Assembly (NCBI RefSeq): GCF_042433515.1
Contig: NZ_JBHLVH010000011.1
Location: 1-64,000 of the forward strand
DNA length: 64,000 nucleotides
Reading direction: 5' to 3'
From: Kytococcus schroeteri
Lineage (GTDB): Bacteria > Actinomycetota > Actinomycetes > Actinomycetales > Dermatophilaceae
In this document: in pieces, positions 8,354-15,626 of the stretch
Numbering within the stretch: position 1 is the first letter of the stretch
How the letters are laid out: each line of letters begins with the position of its first letter
The notes under the pieces: generated by a model
Database searches by the model: none
The model's input: only the letters and a program-made list of their open reading frames with translations
What the model was told of the DNA's origin: nothing
Program-made: the position numbers and the translations under genes

Positions 8354-8920
8354 TCAGGACGACGTGGTCACGACGAGGGCCCAGACGGTTCCCTCGGCGA
8401 CCTGCACCGACACCGTTGGCCGACCCTCGAACTCCTGCCCGGAGATGCCGTACCCCGTGCGCGGCGCCGTGACCAGTTCGTCCGCGCACTGCATCGCACC
8501 GACCTCCCGTCCACCGGAACGGAGCACCATCCGTCCCGTACCGACGCAGTCGATCTGCACCCCGTCCCCGTTCTCGAGATGGATCGTGCGTGGCCCTGCC
8601 CCGGAGAAGGACCGTCCGACCGACACCACGGACGACGACTGCTCCGCATCCTCACGAACCAGGGCCTCGAGCTGGCGGGGGCGGACCTGCTCGCCCGGAG
8701 TCGTGGAGGGCGGCTGGCTGGTCCCCTCGGACGAACTTCGCCCAGGGGATCGGGCGCCAGCCGTCTCCGAGGGACGCTGCTCGGCCGAAGGTGGCACCTG
8801 GCTGGAGGTGGGTGCCTGACCCTGCTTCGCAGCCTCCCGGGAATCCCCCTGAGTACACGCAGCAGCCACGAGGAGAGCACTTGCCGCGAGACCGGCCGTC
8901 GCGACCCGCTTCACTTCCAC
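8354..8920 (-). CDS. Putative lipoprotein
   Basis: The N-terminus (MEVKRVATAGLAASALLVAAAC) is a lipoprotein signal with lipobox VAAAC. A low-complexity Ser/Pro/Gln linker covers about residues 25-80, then a small domain with two cysteines (IQIDC-like and MQCADEL segments) that could form a disulfide. No family recognised. Its start overlaps the stop of the upstream secreted-protein gene by 10 bp, so they form a two-gene operon and may be partners outside the membrane. Confidence 0.7.
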   Translation of the reverse strand: MEVKRVATAGLAASALLVAAACTQGDSREAAKQGQAPTSSQVPPSAEQRPSETAGARSPGRSSSEGTSQPPSTTPGEQVRPRQLEALVREDAEQSSSVVSVGRSFSGAGPRTIHLENGDGVQIDCVGTGRMVLRSGGREVGAMQCADELVTAPRTGYGISGQEFEGRPTVSVQVAEGTVWALVVTTSS

Positions 8921-9450
8921 GACCTGTTCACCCCCACCTCGTCACGCACCGGGCTGTGGGCCGTACCGGAGCCGGTGGTCCGCCACGTGCAGTCCCCGCC
9001 CTGGACCATGCGGCGCCAGGAGTACTTCTGCCCCCAGGACCCCCACTGCATCCAGCCGCCCCTCACGCCACGGGGCACGGTGTCGGACACCGAGAACGTG
9101 GTCTGGTTGACCATCTCGACAGCGATGTCGCTCCCATGGGACCGGTTGGCCTCGTAGGCCAGCACCTGGGCGTTGATACCGGCGCTCGAGCCGGACGATG
9201 TGCTGTGGCCCGTGGTGACGGCATCTCCCTTGTGCACGGTGATGGTGATCGTCTGCCCCGGCAGGCCCTTGACACGCTCTCCGGGGCCCGGCTTCCAGAC
9301 CGGCCGAAAGTTGAAGGTGTCGACCTCATAGGTCGTGGGACAGCCCGTGGGCTTCTCATCGCTGGGCACGTGCGCAGCAGAGGCAGTGCCAGGCACCAAG
9401 CCCGCAACAACCACAGCGGTGGCAGTAGTAACCCCGATGAAGGTCCTCAT
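8911..9450 (-). CDS. Small secreted protein
   Basis: The ATG at 9450 is chosen because MRTFIGVTTATAVVVAGLVP...ASAA is a clear signal peptide and GGAAGG lies just upstream; an open frame continues 70 codons further but without signal or homology. The ~155-residue mature part has a tryptophan-rich C-terminus (GGWMQWGSWGQKYSW) and two cysteines, suggesting a beta-rich extracellular domain. No family is recognised. A run of nine G residues (coding strand, 9463-9471) abuts the ribosome-binding site and could vary in length. First gene of an operon with the lipoprotein. Confidence 0.7.
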   Translation of the reverse strand: MRTFIGVTTATAVVVAGLVPGTASAAHVPSDEKPTGCPTTYEVDTFNFRPVWKPGPGERVKGLPGQTITITVHKGDAVTTGHSTSSGSSAGINAQVLAYEANRSHGSDIAVEMVNQTTFSVSDTVPRGVRGGWMQWGSWGQKYSWRRMVQGGDCTWRTTGSGTAHSPVRDEVGVNRSWK

Positions 9451-9683
9451 GGCATTTTCCTTCCCCCCCCCGGCCGGGGCCGGCGCCCTCGTGAAGCACG
9501 GGAGAGGATGTGCACAGACCCTGCTCCCTCCTGCCACACCCGACAACCCCTTCAGGCGCATCTTGGGAGAGTTGTGACCAACGGCGGCATGCGACACCGC
9601 GCACGCTGGAACAGGATCCGGCGCCAGAGCATGATAAGTGCCATGCCCAGCGACGCCCCGCACACCGAGAACCCGTGACTGGC

Positions 9684-9908
9684 ATGCCCGCCATCCGGCT
9701 CCACGGCGTCCCCGAGCAGCTGAGACAGACCCTCATCGCGAGGGCCACGACTCGGGGCCTATCCCTCAACGACTACCTCGTGGGTGAGTCGGGAAGGGTC
9801 TCCGAGCACCCTGCCCGGCAGGAGCTCCTGCGTCGCATCCGGGCACGCGGGACCCAACGCCTCCCTCCGGCAGCGGACCTCCTCGTCACCGAACGCCCAC
9901 ATCTGTGA
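9684..9908 (+). CDS. Orphan ribbon-helix-helix antitoxin-like protein (VapB/FitA type)
   Basis: The 74-residue product begins MPAIRLHGVPEQLRQTLIARA and continues TTRGLSLNDYLVGE, the beta strand and two helices of an RHH DNA-binding antitoxin, followed by an EHPARQELLRRIRARG tail that in related proteins contacts the PIN toxin. A GTG at 9675 is an alternative start. No PIN-domain or other toxin frame follows: only 56 bp separate it from the convergent PIG-L gene. It is therefore solitary, either a remnant of a VapBC pair or a stand-alone regulator. Confidence 0.65.
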   Translation: MPAIRLHGVPEQLRQTLIARATTRGLSLNDYLVGESGRVSEHPARQELLRRIRARGTQRLPPAADLLVTERPHL

Positions 9909-9964
9909 CGCCCGGCGTCGGGCTCACCGCACCGGACGTCGCCGTCCCCCCTGAGCCGGACGGC

Positions 9965-10786
9965 TCACTCCCACCAGCGCGCGGCCACCATGCCCGGCTC
10001 CCGCCCGGGCTCGATGTAGAACTCCGTGCCGAACCACGCCGCGAACGCCTCCTCGGGCAGCGCCAGCATGAACCCCACGTCGTTGGTCTGGCTGGCGTGG
10101 CACTCCAGCGCGGCGCGCTTCACCGGCAGCTGGTCGGTCACGTCGACCTCCCAGTGGATGAACGCCTCCGGCTCGCCGAACGGGTTGCCGTCGTCCGCCG
10201 GGGCGTCGGGGTCCATCGCCTCCAGCCCCAGCGCCTTGGCGCGCTCGGCACCGGCCCGCATGCGGTCGCGGTTCATGGTGCTCTCCAGCAGGCGCGGGCG
10301 GCGCTCGGCGGCGTCGGCCGCCAGGTGCGCCACCCGGTGGGCCTTCACGTGGTCGGGGTGGCCGTAGCCGCCGTGCCAGTCGTAGGTCACCAGCACGTCG
10401 GCGTCCTCCGCGTCGAGCACCGCGGCCAGCTTCTGGGCCGCTACGGCCGGGTCGGCGCTGTGGAAGGAGGTCTCGTGCGCGTTCTGCTCCCACCCGGTCA
10501 TGCCCGAGTCGGTGTAGCCCAGCCAGTGCACGGCCTGCGCACCGGTCACCTCCGCGGACGCCTCGGCCTCGGCGCGGCGCCGGTCCACCACGGTCTCGCC
10601 GGGGGCCAGGTCGCCGGGGGCCACCCCGTGGTCGCCGTTGGTGCCGTAGACCACCACCACGCGGTGCCCGGCATCGGCCAGGAGGCGCATGGTGCCGGAG
10701 GTCTGGGAGGCCTCGTCGTCGGGGTGGGCGTGGAGGAAGACGACGGTCAGCGGGGCGCTCTGGCTCGATGCGGTCACACGCCCCAT
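9965..10786 (-). CDS. PIG-L family deacetylase (Mca/MshB-like)
   Basis: The protein has the zinc motif HAHPDDE near residue 20 and YDWHGGYGHPDHVKAH (GHPDH) near residue 140, diagnostic for LmbE/PIG-L N-acetylglucosamine deacetylases such as MshB and the mycothiol conjugate amidase Mca. At 273 residues it is close to both. Actinobacteria use these enzymes for mycothiol synthesis or to detoxify mycothiol conjugates; the C-terminal QTNDVGFMLALPEEAF region suits Mca-like members, but I cannot decide. ATG at 10786 chosen; GTG at 10777 is possible. It follows the TetR gene by 16 bp and may share its transcript. Confidence 0.85.
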   Translation of the reverse strand: MGRVTASSQSAPLTVVFLHAHPDDEASQTSGTMRLLADAGHRVVVVYGTNGDHGVAPGDLAPGETVVDRRRAEAEASAEVTGAQAVHWLGYTDSGMTGWEQNAHETSFHSADPAVAAQKLAAVLDAEDADVLVTYDWHGGYGHPDHVKAHRVAHLAADAAERRPRLLESTMNRDRMRAGAERAKALGLEAMDPDAPADDGNPFGEPEAFIHWEVDVTDQLPVKRAALECHASQTNDVGFMLALPEEAFAAWFGTEFYIEPGREPGMVAARWWE

Positions 10787-10802
10787 GGTCCCACGGGACA
10801 CC

Positions 10803-11423
10803 TCACGCACCGGCCCGCGCGGCGACTCCCTCCAGCGCGCGGGCCAGCACGTCGCGCTGCACGGCGGCGTCCACCTCGCCCGGCACCAGAAAGCCGGCAA
10901 TCGTGAGGCCGTCGACCACCGCGTGCACGCCCGGCACCTCCACCTCGGCGGTGGCGGGCAGGGCGGTGTCAGGGTCGGGCGGGGCGGGCAGGTCGAGCAC
11001 GTCGGCCAGGGCCAGGCGCACCATCCACCGCTCGCCGCGCCAGGCGTCGGTGGCCGCCGGCGCCAACCGCTCGTCGGTGCGCCCGCCCGCCACGAACTCC
11101 AGGTAGGTGGCCACCTCGCGGCGCCGCTCGTCGTCCAGCGGGAGCAGCTGCTCGAGGGTGGCCCGCGCGCGCTCGGGCCCGGGCCCCTGCTCGGCACGCA
11201 GCTGCACCACCCGTGCGCCGATGCGGTCGCCCATCTCGGCCATGACGAATGCCAGCAGCTCGTGCTGGGCGGAGAAGTAGTGCCGCACCGCGCCGGGCGA
11301 CCAGCCCACCTCCGCGGCGACGGCGCGCACCGAGGCGGCGTGCAGCCCCTCGCGGGCGACCAGCGCGTACACGGCGTCGGCCAGGGCGGCGCGGCGGGCG
11401 GCGTGGTCGGCGAGGCGGGGCAT
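10803..11423 (-). CDS. TetR-family transcriptional regulator
   Basis: The N-terminal ~50 residues are a TetR HTH (LADAVYALVAREGLHAASVRAVAAEVGWSPGAVRHYFSAQHELL); the remaining ~150 residues are the helical ligand domain, of the BetI-like C-terminal type. It is divergent from the GAP-family gene, and a perfect half-site palindrome plus a second copy lie in the 96 bp between them (11445-11507), so it very likely represses itself and the transporter. Confidence 0.9.
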   Translation of the reverse strand: MPRLADHAARRAALADAVYALVAREGLHAASVRAVAAEVGWSPGAVRHYFSAQHELLAFVMAEMGDRIGARVVQLRAEQGPGPERARATLEQLLPLDDERRREVATYLEFVAGGRTDERLAPAATDAWRGERWMVRLALADVLDLPAPPDPDTALPATAEVEVPGVHAVVDGLTIAGFLVPGEVDAAVQRDVLARALEGVAARAGA

Positions 11424-11444
11424 GGCCCCATCATGCCACGGAAA

Positions 11445-11507
11445 CAACACAGGTGTGTTGACAACGCCACGGACCCCACCCCAGACTGCATGGCAACACA
11501 CCTGTAC
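11445..11507. promoter_or_regulatory. Double operator for the TetR regulator
   Basis: CAACACAGGTGTGTTG (11445-11460) is a 16-bp palindrome apart from its central GG. A second copy, CAACACACCTGTAC (11494-11507), keeps the left half. The first overlaps a TTGACA box at 11458-11463 and the second covers the region between the likely -10 (CAGACT, 11482-11487) and the AAGGAG site of the GAP gene. Binding would block transcription both ways. Confidence 0.75.
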
Positions 11508-11522
11508 TTCCAAGGAGTGATG

Positions 11523-12227
11523 ATGGACGCCGGCAGCCACCTGGCCCTCGCTGGGCTCGCCCTGCTCGACAGCACCAGCTTCGGCACCCTCGTGCTGCCC
11601 GTGATCGCCCTGCTCGCCCACCCCCGCGCCGGCGGCCGCGTCGTGGCCCACCTGGCAGTGATGGCCGTCTTCTACTGGCTGCTCGGCGTGGCCCTCCTGC
11701 TCGGCGGCCAGCAGGCCCTCGCGAGCCTCGGCGGCTGGCCCGACTGGACCCGGCACCCCGCCACGTGGGTGGCCGGCGGCATCGCCCTGGTGGGCCTCAG
11801 CTACGTGCTCGACGGCACCGTCGCCCTCCCGGGCCCGTGGGCCGAGCGCGCCCGCCGCAGCAAGGAGTGGATGCGCCACGCCCTCGGACCCGATGCCGGG
11901 GCGCGCACCGTCGCGGGGATCGCCCTGGCCGCCGGGCTCGTGGAGGCCGCCTCGATGCTGCCCTACCTGGGCGCCCTCGGGATGCTGCTCGGCTCGGACC
12001 TTCCCACCGTCGGCCGACTGGGAACCCTTGCCGCCTACTGCCTGGTGATGGTGGCACCCGGCCTGCTGCTGGTGGCGGCACGCACGGCCCTCGGTCGCCG
12101 GGCCGACGGCCCGCTCGGGCGCATCGGCAGCTGGCTCGACCGCCGGGCCGGCACCGAGATGGCCTGGGTGGTGGGCATCATCGGCGTGGTGCTGGCCCTC
12201 AATGGGGCCGCGCGCCTCATGGCCTGA
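11523..12227 (+). CDS. GAP-family integral membrane transporter (Sap-like)
   Basis: About six hydrophobic segments (for example LALAGLALLDSTSFGTLVLP, AVFYWLLGVALLLGG, TWVAGGIALVGLSYVLDG, CLVMVAPGLLLVAA, AWVVGIIGVVLAL) with the early D-S-x-S-F-G motif of the GAP/Sap family, distant relatives of LysE/RhtB exporters; mycobacterial members help export glycopeptidolipid or sulfolipid. The second of two adjacent ATGs (11520, 11523) is preferred because AAGGAG lies 5 nt upstream. 234 residues. Controlled by the divergent TetR, probably by an exported or toxic small molecule. Confidence 0.8.
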   Translation: MDAGSHLALAGLALLDSTSFGTLVLPVIALLAHPRAGGRVVAHLAVMAVFYWLLGVALLLGGQQALASLGGWPDWTRHPATWVAGGIALVGLSYVLDGTVALPGPWAERARRSKEWMRHALGPDAGARTVAGIALAAGLVEAASMLPYLGALGMLLGSDLPTVGRLGTLAAYCLVMVAPGLLLVAARTALGRRADGPLGRIGSWLDRRAGTEMAWVVGIIGVVLALNGAARLMA

Positions 12228-12289
12228 GGCCGCGGGTCACCAGCCACCCCGAGCGACCGGCCGCGTGCGTGGACCCGTGGTGGGGTGCC

Positions 12290-12754
12290 TCACCGGCCCA
12301 GGTCGGTGGGGTACGGCCGGTCGGCCACGAAGGTCTTGAGCACCAGGGTCGAGGTGAGGCGCTGCACCCCGGGCAGCGAGGAGAGCACGTCGTCCTGCAG
12401 GCGCGCGTAGGCGTCGAGGTCCTCCGTGCGGACGCGCAGCAGGTAGTCGGGGTCACCGAAGAGGCGCTGCGCCTGCAGCACCGTGGGGATGCCGGCCACC
12501 GCCTCCTCGAAGGCCAGCAGGGTGGCCCGGTCCTCCTGCCCCATGGTCACGAACACCAGGGCCTCGAAGCCCAGCCCCAGCGCCCGCGGGTCGACGCTCG
12601 CCCGGTACCCGGTGATGGCCCCGCAGGCCTCCAGGTCCTTCAGCCGGCGGTGGGTCGGGGAGACCGTGAGGCCCACGCGCTGACCGAGCTCGGTGACACT
12701 CAGTCGTCCATCCACCTGCAGTTCGGCAAGGATCTTGCGGTCAAGTGCGTCCAT
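12290..12754 (-). CDS. Lrp/AsnC-family regulator
   Basis: A 154-residue feast/famine regulator: HTH in the first ~60 residues (LDRKILAELQVDGRLSVTELGQRVGLTVSPTHRRLKDLEACGAI) and a RAM/ACT-like ligand domain after it (FGDPDYLLRVRTEDLDAYARL). The start is at MDALDRK. It is divergent from the LysE-family exporter gene at 12884, the usual Lrp-LysE arrangement in which an amino acid induces its own exporter. Confidence 0.92.
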   Translation of the reverse strand: MDALDRKILAELQVDGRLSVTELGQRVGLTVSPTHRRLKDLEACGAITGYRASVDPRALGLGFEALVFVTMGQEDRATLLAFEEAVAGIPTVLQAQRLFGDPDYLLRVRTEDLDAYARLQDDVLSSLPGVQRLTSTLVLKTFVADRPYPTDLGR

Positions 12755-12883
12755 GGTTGCTGATTCTTCTACGGACAACCGAACGCACAGCCGATTCGGG
12801 CAGCACATTCTGCCGTTTCTCACCTATCGTCCCGCTCGCCGGCCGGGATCCGCCGCCGGACGGGGCTCGTGGAGGAGGACGGC

Positions 12884-13532
12884 GTGGAACTGGGACTGGT
12901 CATGGGGTTCGCGGCGATCGCGCTCACCCTCATCGCGGTGCCCGGCCCGGACTGGGCGTACGTCCTCAGCGCCTCGCTGCGGGACCGCGTGGTGGCCCCC
13001 GCCGTGGGCGGCCTCGCGCTCGGCTACGTGCTGATCACCGCCGTCGTGGCCGTGGGGGTGGGCCCGCTGCTCGCCGAGGCCCCGCTCGCACTGGTGGCCC
13101 TCACGGTCGGCGGGGCCGGGTACCTCGTCCTGCTCGGCGTGCGCACGCTGCGCAGCACGACGGGCCCCGCAGGACCGGAGGGGCAGGTGATGGCCACCGG
13201 CCCCCTCGGCTACATCTCGCGCGGCATGGCCGTGAGCGGCCTCAACCCCCAAGGCCATGCTGCTGTTCCTGTCGATCCTCCCCCAGTTCACCAACCCGGC
13301 ACAGTCCTGGTCGCTCCCCGCACAGCTGGCCGCCCTGGGCCTGGTGCACGTGGTCATCAGCGGGGTGTTCTACCTCGCCCTCGGCTCGGCCGCGGGGCGC
13401 GTGCTGGGTTCCCGCCCCGGTGCCGCCCAGGCCACCACCCGGCTGGCCGGGATCGCCATGATCGCCGTGGGCGTCGGTCTGCTCGGCGAGCGCCTCCTGG
13501 AGGCCGTCCGCGCCGGGGGCGTCGTCGTCTGA
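12884..13532 (+). pseudogene. LysE/RhtB-family amino-acid exporter, interrupted by a +1 frameshift
   Basis: The first frame (GTG at 12884 behind GGAGGAGG) gives MELGLVMGFAAIALTLIAVPGPDW, a typical LysE N-terminus, and runs to SGLNP. The conserved continuation NPKAMLLFLSILPQF then appears in the next frame (MLLFLSILPQFTNPAQSW, to 13532). The shift is explained by one extra C in the run of five at 13246-13250: with four, the sequence reads AAC CCC AAG GCC ATG. Both halves are otherwise intact, so it is either a very recent mutation or a sequencing error. If real, the exporter loses its last three membrane segments. Confidence 0.85.
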
Positions 13533-13547
13533 GGCGGCCGGTCCCCC

Positions 13548-14819
13548 TCAGCGGCGCGAGCTCAGCGCCTGTCGGACGAGCTGTAGGACGACCAGCCCGC
13601 CGGCCACCACGATGAGGACCTTGGGCCCCAGGGGGAACCCGCCCTCGTCGCTGAAGACCGGCACGCGCCCGCTGGAGACGAAGAAGACCCACCCGGCGAA
13701 GAGCACCACCGGGAGGAGGGCCCCCAGCCGGGAGAGCCCGCCACGGCGACGCGGCGCCACGGCCTCCGGCTCGGTCGACAGGCCCGATGCGACCGTCATC
13801 GGCTGCGCGGAGCCGACGGATGCCGCCTCCTGGGCGCCATGGCCACCGGCCACCTCCTCCGGCCACGCGCCGGCCACGCCCGCCACCTGCAGCACGTCGT
13901 TGAGCTCGCCGGCGATGCGCTCCAGGTCCTGGCGCACCTCGGCCCGGGAGCCCAGGTCCAGGTCGAACAGGTCGCGCTGCAGGTCCAGCGCCAGGAAAAG
14001 CTGGCCGTCCACCGCCCGGAGGGCGAGGTCACCCTGGTGGCGGTGGGCCAGAGCCGCCAGGTGCTGCTGCACCGTGGGTGTGAGCAGGTAGTAGGCCTGC
14101 TGGGGGTCGGTGGCCTCCACGCGGAACCAGTCGGAGAACGCGGGGTTCTCCATCGCCAGGCCCCGGCCCCCGAGGAGGCGACTGCCCCCGGTGAAGCCCG
14201 CCCGCGAGTGCGGTGAGACCCGCACCTCGCCGCGGACCGCGCGGGCCAGCGGCAGCCAGGCCACGAGACCCCGGAAGATCTGCACGGTCTCGCGGTCCTC
14301 CCCCGACCCCTGCTGCTCGGTGATGCGGTACTCGCACACGGCGAGCGACCTGCCGGCCACCACGCCGGTGACCGACTCGCCGCAGTGCACGGAGTCGCCG
14401 GTGTCCACGATGCCGGCGTCGCGGAGCAGCCGCTCGTCGGCCGCCCCGAGCTGGAGGTGGCCCCCGGTGGTGCCGTGGAGGCGGTCCACCTCGCTCGCCC
14501 AGGAGGACAGCACCGGCTGCACCAGCTCGGCATCGGCCCGCTCACGGAACGGCCGTGCCCGGCGGGACCGGACCGCGTTGAACAGGAACGCCGCACCCGC
14601 CACGACCACCACGGCCGCGATGAAGAGGGGCACCGAGGTGCTCATGGGCACCACGCCGAGCATCCCCAGCAGGTGCACCACGATCACCGGGACCATCACC
14701 AGGGGCAGCCACCGCTTGACCAGCGCGGTCGACCGGCCGAGGCGGTCACGCTCCTCCCGGAAGGCCTCGGGGTCCACCCCGGCGGTGTCGACGACGGTGG
14801 CGGGGTCGGGTTGGCGCAC
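13548..14819 (-). CDS. DUF3137-domain membrane protein
   Basis: A 423-residue protein. Two hydrophobic segments lie near residues 38-82 (LPLVMVPVIVVHLLGMLGVVP and SVPLFIAAVVVVAGAAFLF), then a soluble DUF3137 domain (FRERADAELVQPVLSSWASE ... VFRGLVAWLP-like ... SRLLGGRGLAMENPAFSDWF), and a last membrane segment plus hydrophobic tail at the C-terminus. DUF3137 proteins commonly lie beside LemA, as here (34 bp downstream of it). Function unknown; probably a membrane-associated complex with LemA. Confidence 0.85.
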   Translation of the reverse strand: MRQPDPATVVDTAGVDPEAFREERDRLGRSTALVKRWLPLVMVPVIVVHLLGMLGVVPMSTSVPLFIAAVVVVAGAAFLFNAVRSRRARPFRERADAELVQPVLSSWASEVDRLHGTTGGHLQLGAADERLLRDAGIVDTGDSVHCGESVTGVVAGRSLAVCEYRITEQQGSGEDRETVQIFRGLVAWLPLARAVRGEVRVSPHSRAGFTGGSRLLGGRGLAMENPAFSDWFRVEATDPQQAYYLLTPTVQQHLAALAHRHQGDLALRAVDGQLFLALDLQRDLFDLDLGSRAEVRQDLERIAGELNDVLQVAGVAGAWPEEVAGGHGAQEAASVGSAQPMTVASGLSTEPEAVAPRRRGGLSRLGALLPVVLFAGWVFFVSSGRVPVFSDEGGFPLGPKVLIVVAGGLVVLQLVRQALSSRR

Positions 14820-14852
14820 GGTGCTCCTCCCTCAGGTGGGTCGGTGGGTGGG

Positions 14853-15467
14853 TCAGGAGAGCGACGCGGGCCGGGCCCGGCCCGCGTCCCCACCGGTCAG
14901 GTCGGCCAGGCCTGAGAGGTCCACGTCGGCACGCTCGGTCTCGCTCGCGCGGAACATCGGCTCGGTGCCGAAGCCGAACACGGCCGCCACGAGGTTGGAC
15001 GGGAACACCTCGCGCCGGTCGTCCAGGCGCGCCACCGCGGCGTTGTAGCTGCGGCGGGCGGCGCTGAGCTGCTCCTCGGTGTAGGCAGCCGACTTCTGCA
15101 GCTCCACGAACGAGGCGTTGGCGCGGAACTCCGGGTACGCCTCGGCGGTGACGTTCACCGCCGACTGGGCGCGGTCCATGGCCCGGTCGGCCTCCTCCAG
15201 CTGCGGCACCGACATCTGCTCGACCGGCTGGGCGCGGCGCATCTCGAGCACGCGCTCCTGGAAGGCGGTCTCGGCCTGCACCGCGGCGGGCACCACCTGC
15301 ATCTGCTTGGTGAGCAGGTCGTGGCGCTGGGTCAGGGCCACCTCGATGCCGTGCCTGGCCTGGCGCATGGCGTTGCGGGCCCGCACGAGGGCGTTGTAGA
15401 GCACCACCACGGCGATGACCACCAGCAGCAGCAACAACAGCAGCACGATCCAGATCCCGAGGTCCAT
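14853..15467 (-). CDS. lemA: LemA-family protein
   Basis: One N-terminal transmembrane helix (LGIWIVLLLLLLLVVIAVVVLYNALV) followed by a helical cytoplasmic or extracytoplasmic bundle with the LemA signatures AYPEFRANASFVELQ and ARRSYNAAVARLDDRREVFPSNLVA. 204 residues, normal for the family. First gene of a two-gene unit with DUF3137. The role of LemA is not established. Confidence 0.95.
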   Translation of the reverse strand: MDLGIWIVLLLLLLLVVIAVVVLYNALVRARNAMRQARHGIEVALTQRHDLLTKQMQVVPAAVQAETAFQERVLEMRRAQPVEQMSVPQLEEADRAMDRAQSAVNVTAEAYPEFRANASFVELQKSAAYTEEQLSAARRSYNAAVARLDDRREVFPSNLVAAVFGFGTEPMFRASETERADVDLSGLADLTGGDAGRARPASLS

Positions 15468-15626
15468 CTCTCTCCCGTCCGCCGGGCCCGCGTGGCCCGG
15501 CCTCGGACGGCGACGCTAACCGAGCGACCCGGCCGCCGGCGTGGCCCCGTGGTCGGGGCCACCCCCTGCCACGGACGCACGCACGCCGCCCACCAGAGCC
15601 CGGACCTCCTGCGTGAGAATGGCCCC

